Of a stretch of DNA of 46,186 nt, positions 45,836 through 46,186 are shown piece by piece. The DNA lies in assembly GCA_947630605.1 (NCBI GenBank), contig CANRIO010000004.1:1-46186 (forward strand), written 5' to 3'. Within the stretch, counting starts at the first letter, position 1; every line of letters begins with the position of its first letter. The position numbers and the translations under genes were made by a program. The stretch comes from an uncultured Clostridia bacterium (GTDB lineage: Bacteria; Bacillota; Clostridia; Christensenellales; Borkfalkiaceae). The notes below the pieces were generated by a model that did no database searches, was not told where the DNA came from, and was given only the letters and a program-made list of their open reading frames with translations.

Positions 45836-45858
45836 GGGAAACACAAAAAATCGGCTCT

Positions 45859-46140
45859 TCAGCCGATTTTTTTCGAGGCATTTACTTCCCACGCTCTGGC
45901 TCGAAGCAATTTCTCAGGCGTCCTTTTTGAAATGAGCATATATATAAGTGTAAATACCCCATCTAATAGAACAAAGATAAAGCAAGGGAGGAATATCGCC
46001 ATGTCGAAATTAAACGTTAGACTTCCCCCTCCAACGACTTTTTTTATATGGTCGCATAAAGATACGGCTAAAACAATATCAAGCCAAGTAAACACAACAA
46101 AATCGAATACCTTCCTATTTGCTCCATAGGGATAGGACAA
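45859..46140 (-). CDS. Possible small membrane protein (93 aa)
   Basis: Hydrophobic segments FDFVVFTWLDIVLAVSL and IFLPCFIFVLLDGVFTLIYMLI; hairpin AAATCGGCTGAAGAGCCGATTTTTT near its 3' end. Confidence 0.45.
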   Translation of the reverse strand: MSYPYGANRKVFDFVVFTWLDIVLAVSLCDHIKKVVGGGSLTFNFDMAIFLPCFIFVLLDGVFTLIYMLISKRTPEKLLRARAWEVNASKKIG

Positions 46141-46186
46141 AAAGAAAAACGACGTAACCGTTTCAGTTACGCCGTTCGGCTATGTT

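Overview
This 46 kb bacterial chromosome window is most likely from a GC-rich Clostridia/Firmicutes lineage (inferred from family content and synteny; I ran no searches). It starts in the tail of a serine-recombinase mobile element next to tRNA-Glu, a 6S-like RNA and a tRNA-Pro(AGG). A small accessory island follows (UDG-like protein, small protein, HAD). Next is a ~22 kb carbohydrate locus: pgmB, two GH65 phosphorylases, an ABC importer, an orphan membrane sensor, YesM/YesN, a wall/membrane-anchored repeat protein, two beta-helix lipoprotein hydrolases, and an ABC ATPase with a large insertion. Then come a restriction-modification-like cassette (XRE/C-protein-like regulator, EcoRI-type adenine methylase, DUF262-HNH nuclease), a YafQ/DinJ-type TA, tRNA-Pro(CGG) and copA/csoR. 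The right third is housekeeping: rpmF, DUF177, ackA, pta, tmcAL, two FAD oxidoreductases, Mrp and the large SRP RNA. The most notable features are: (1) a type III ToxIN-like toxin-antitoxin locus between pta and tmcAL, flanked by a perfect 24-bp direct repeat that duplicates the first 24 nt of tmcAL, as if the ~974-bp unit were a mobile cassette; (2) the C-protein/EcoRI-like MTase/DUF262-HNH cassette with two operators placed on a consensus promoter; (3) an over-represented polar DNA word, CCTCGGACATGG / CGGACATGG, found in intergenic DNA and in several reading frames; (4) four blocks of composite dispersed intergenic repeats; (5) two small ORFs (44 and 49 aa) missing from the supplied track.
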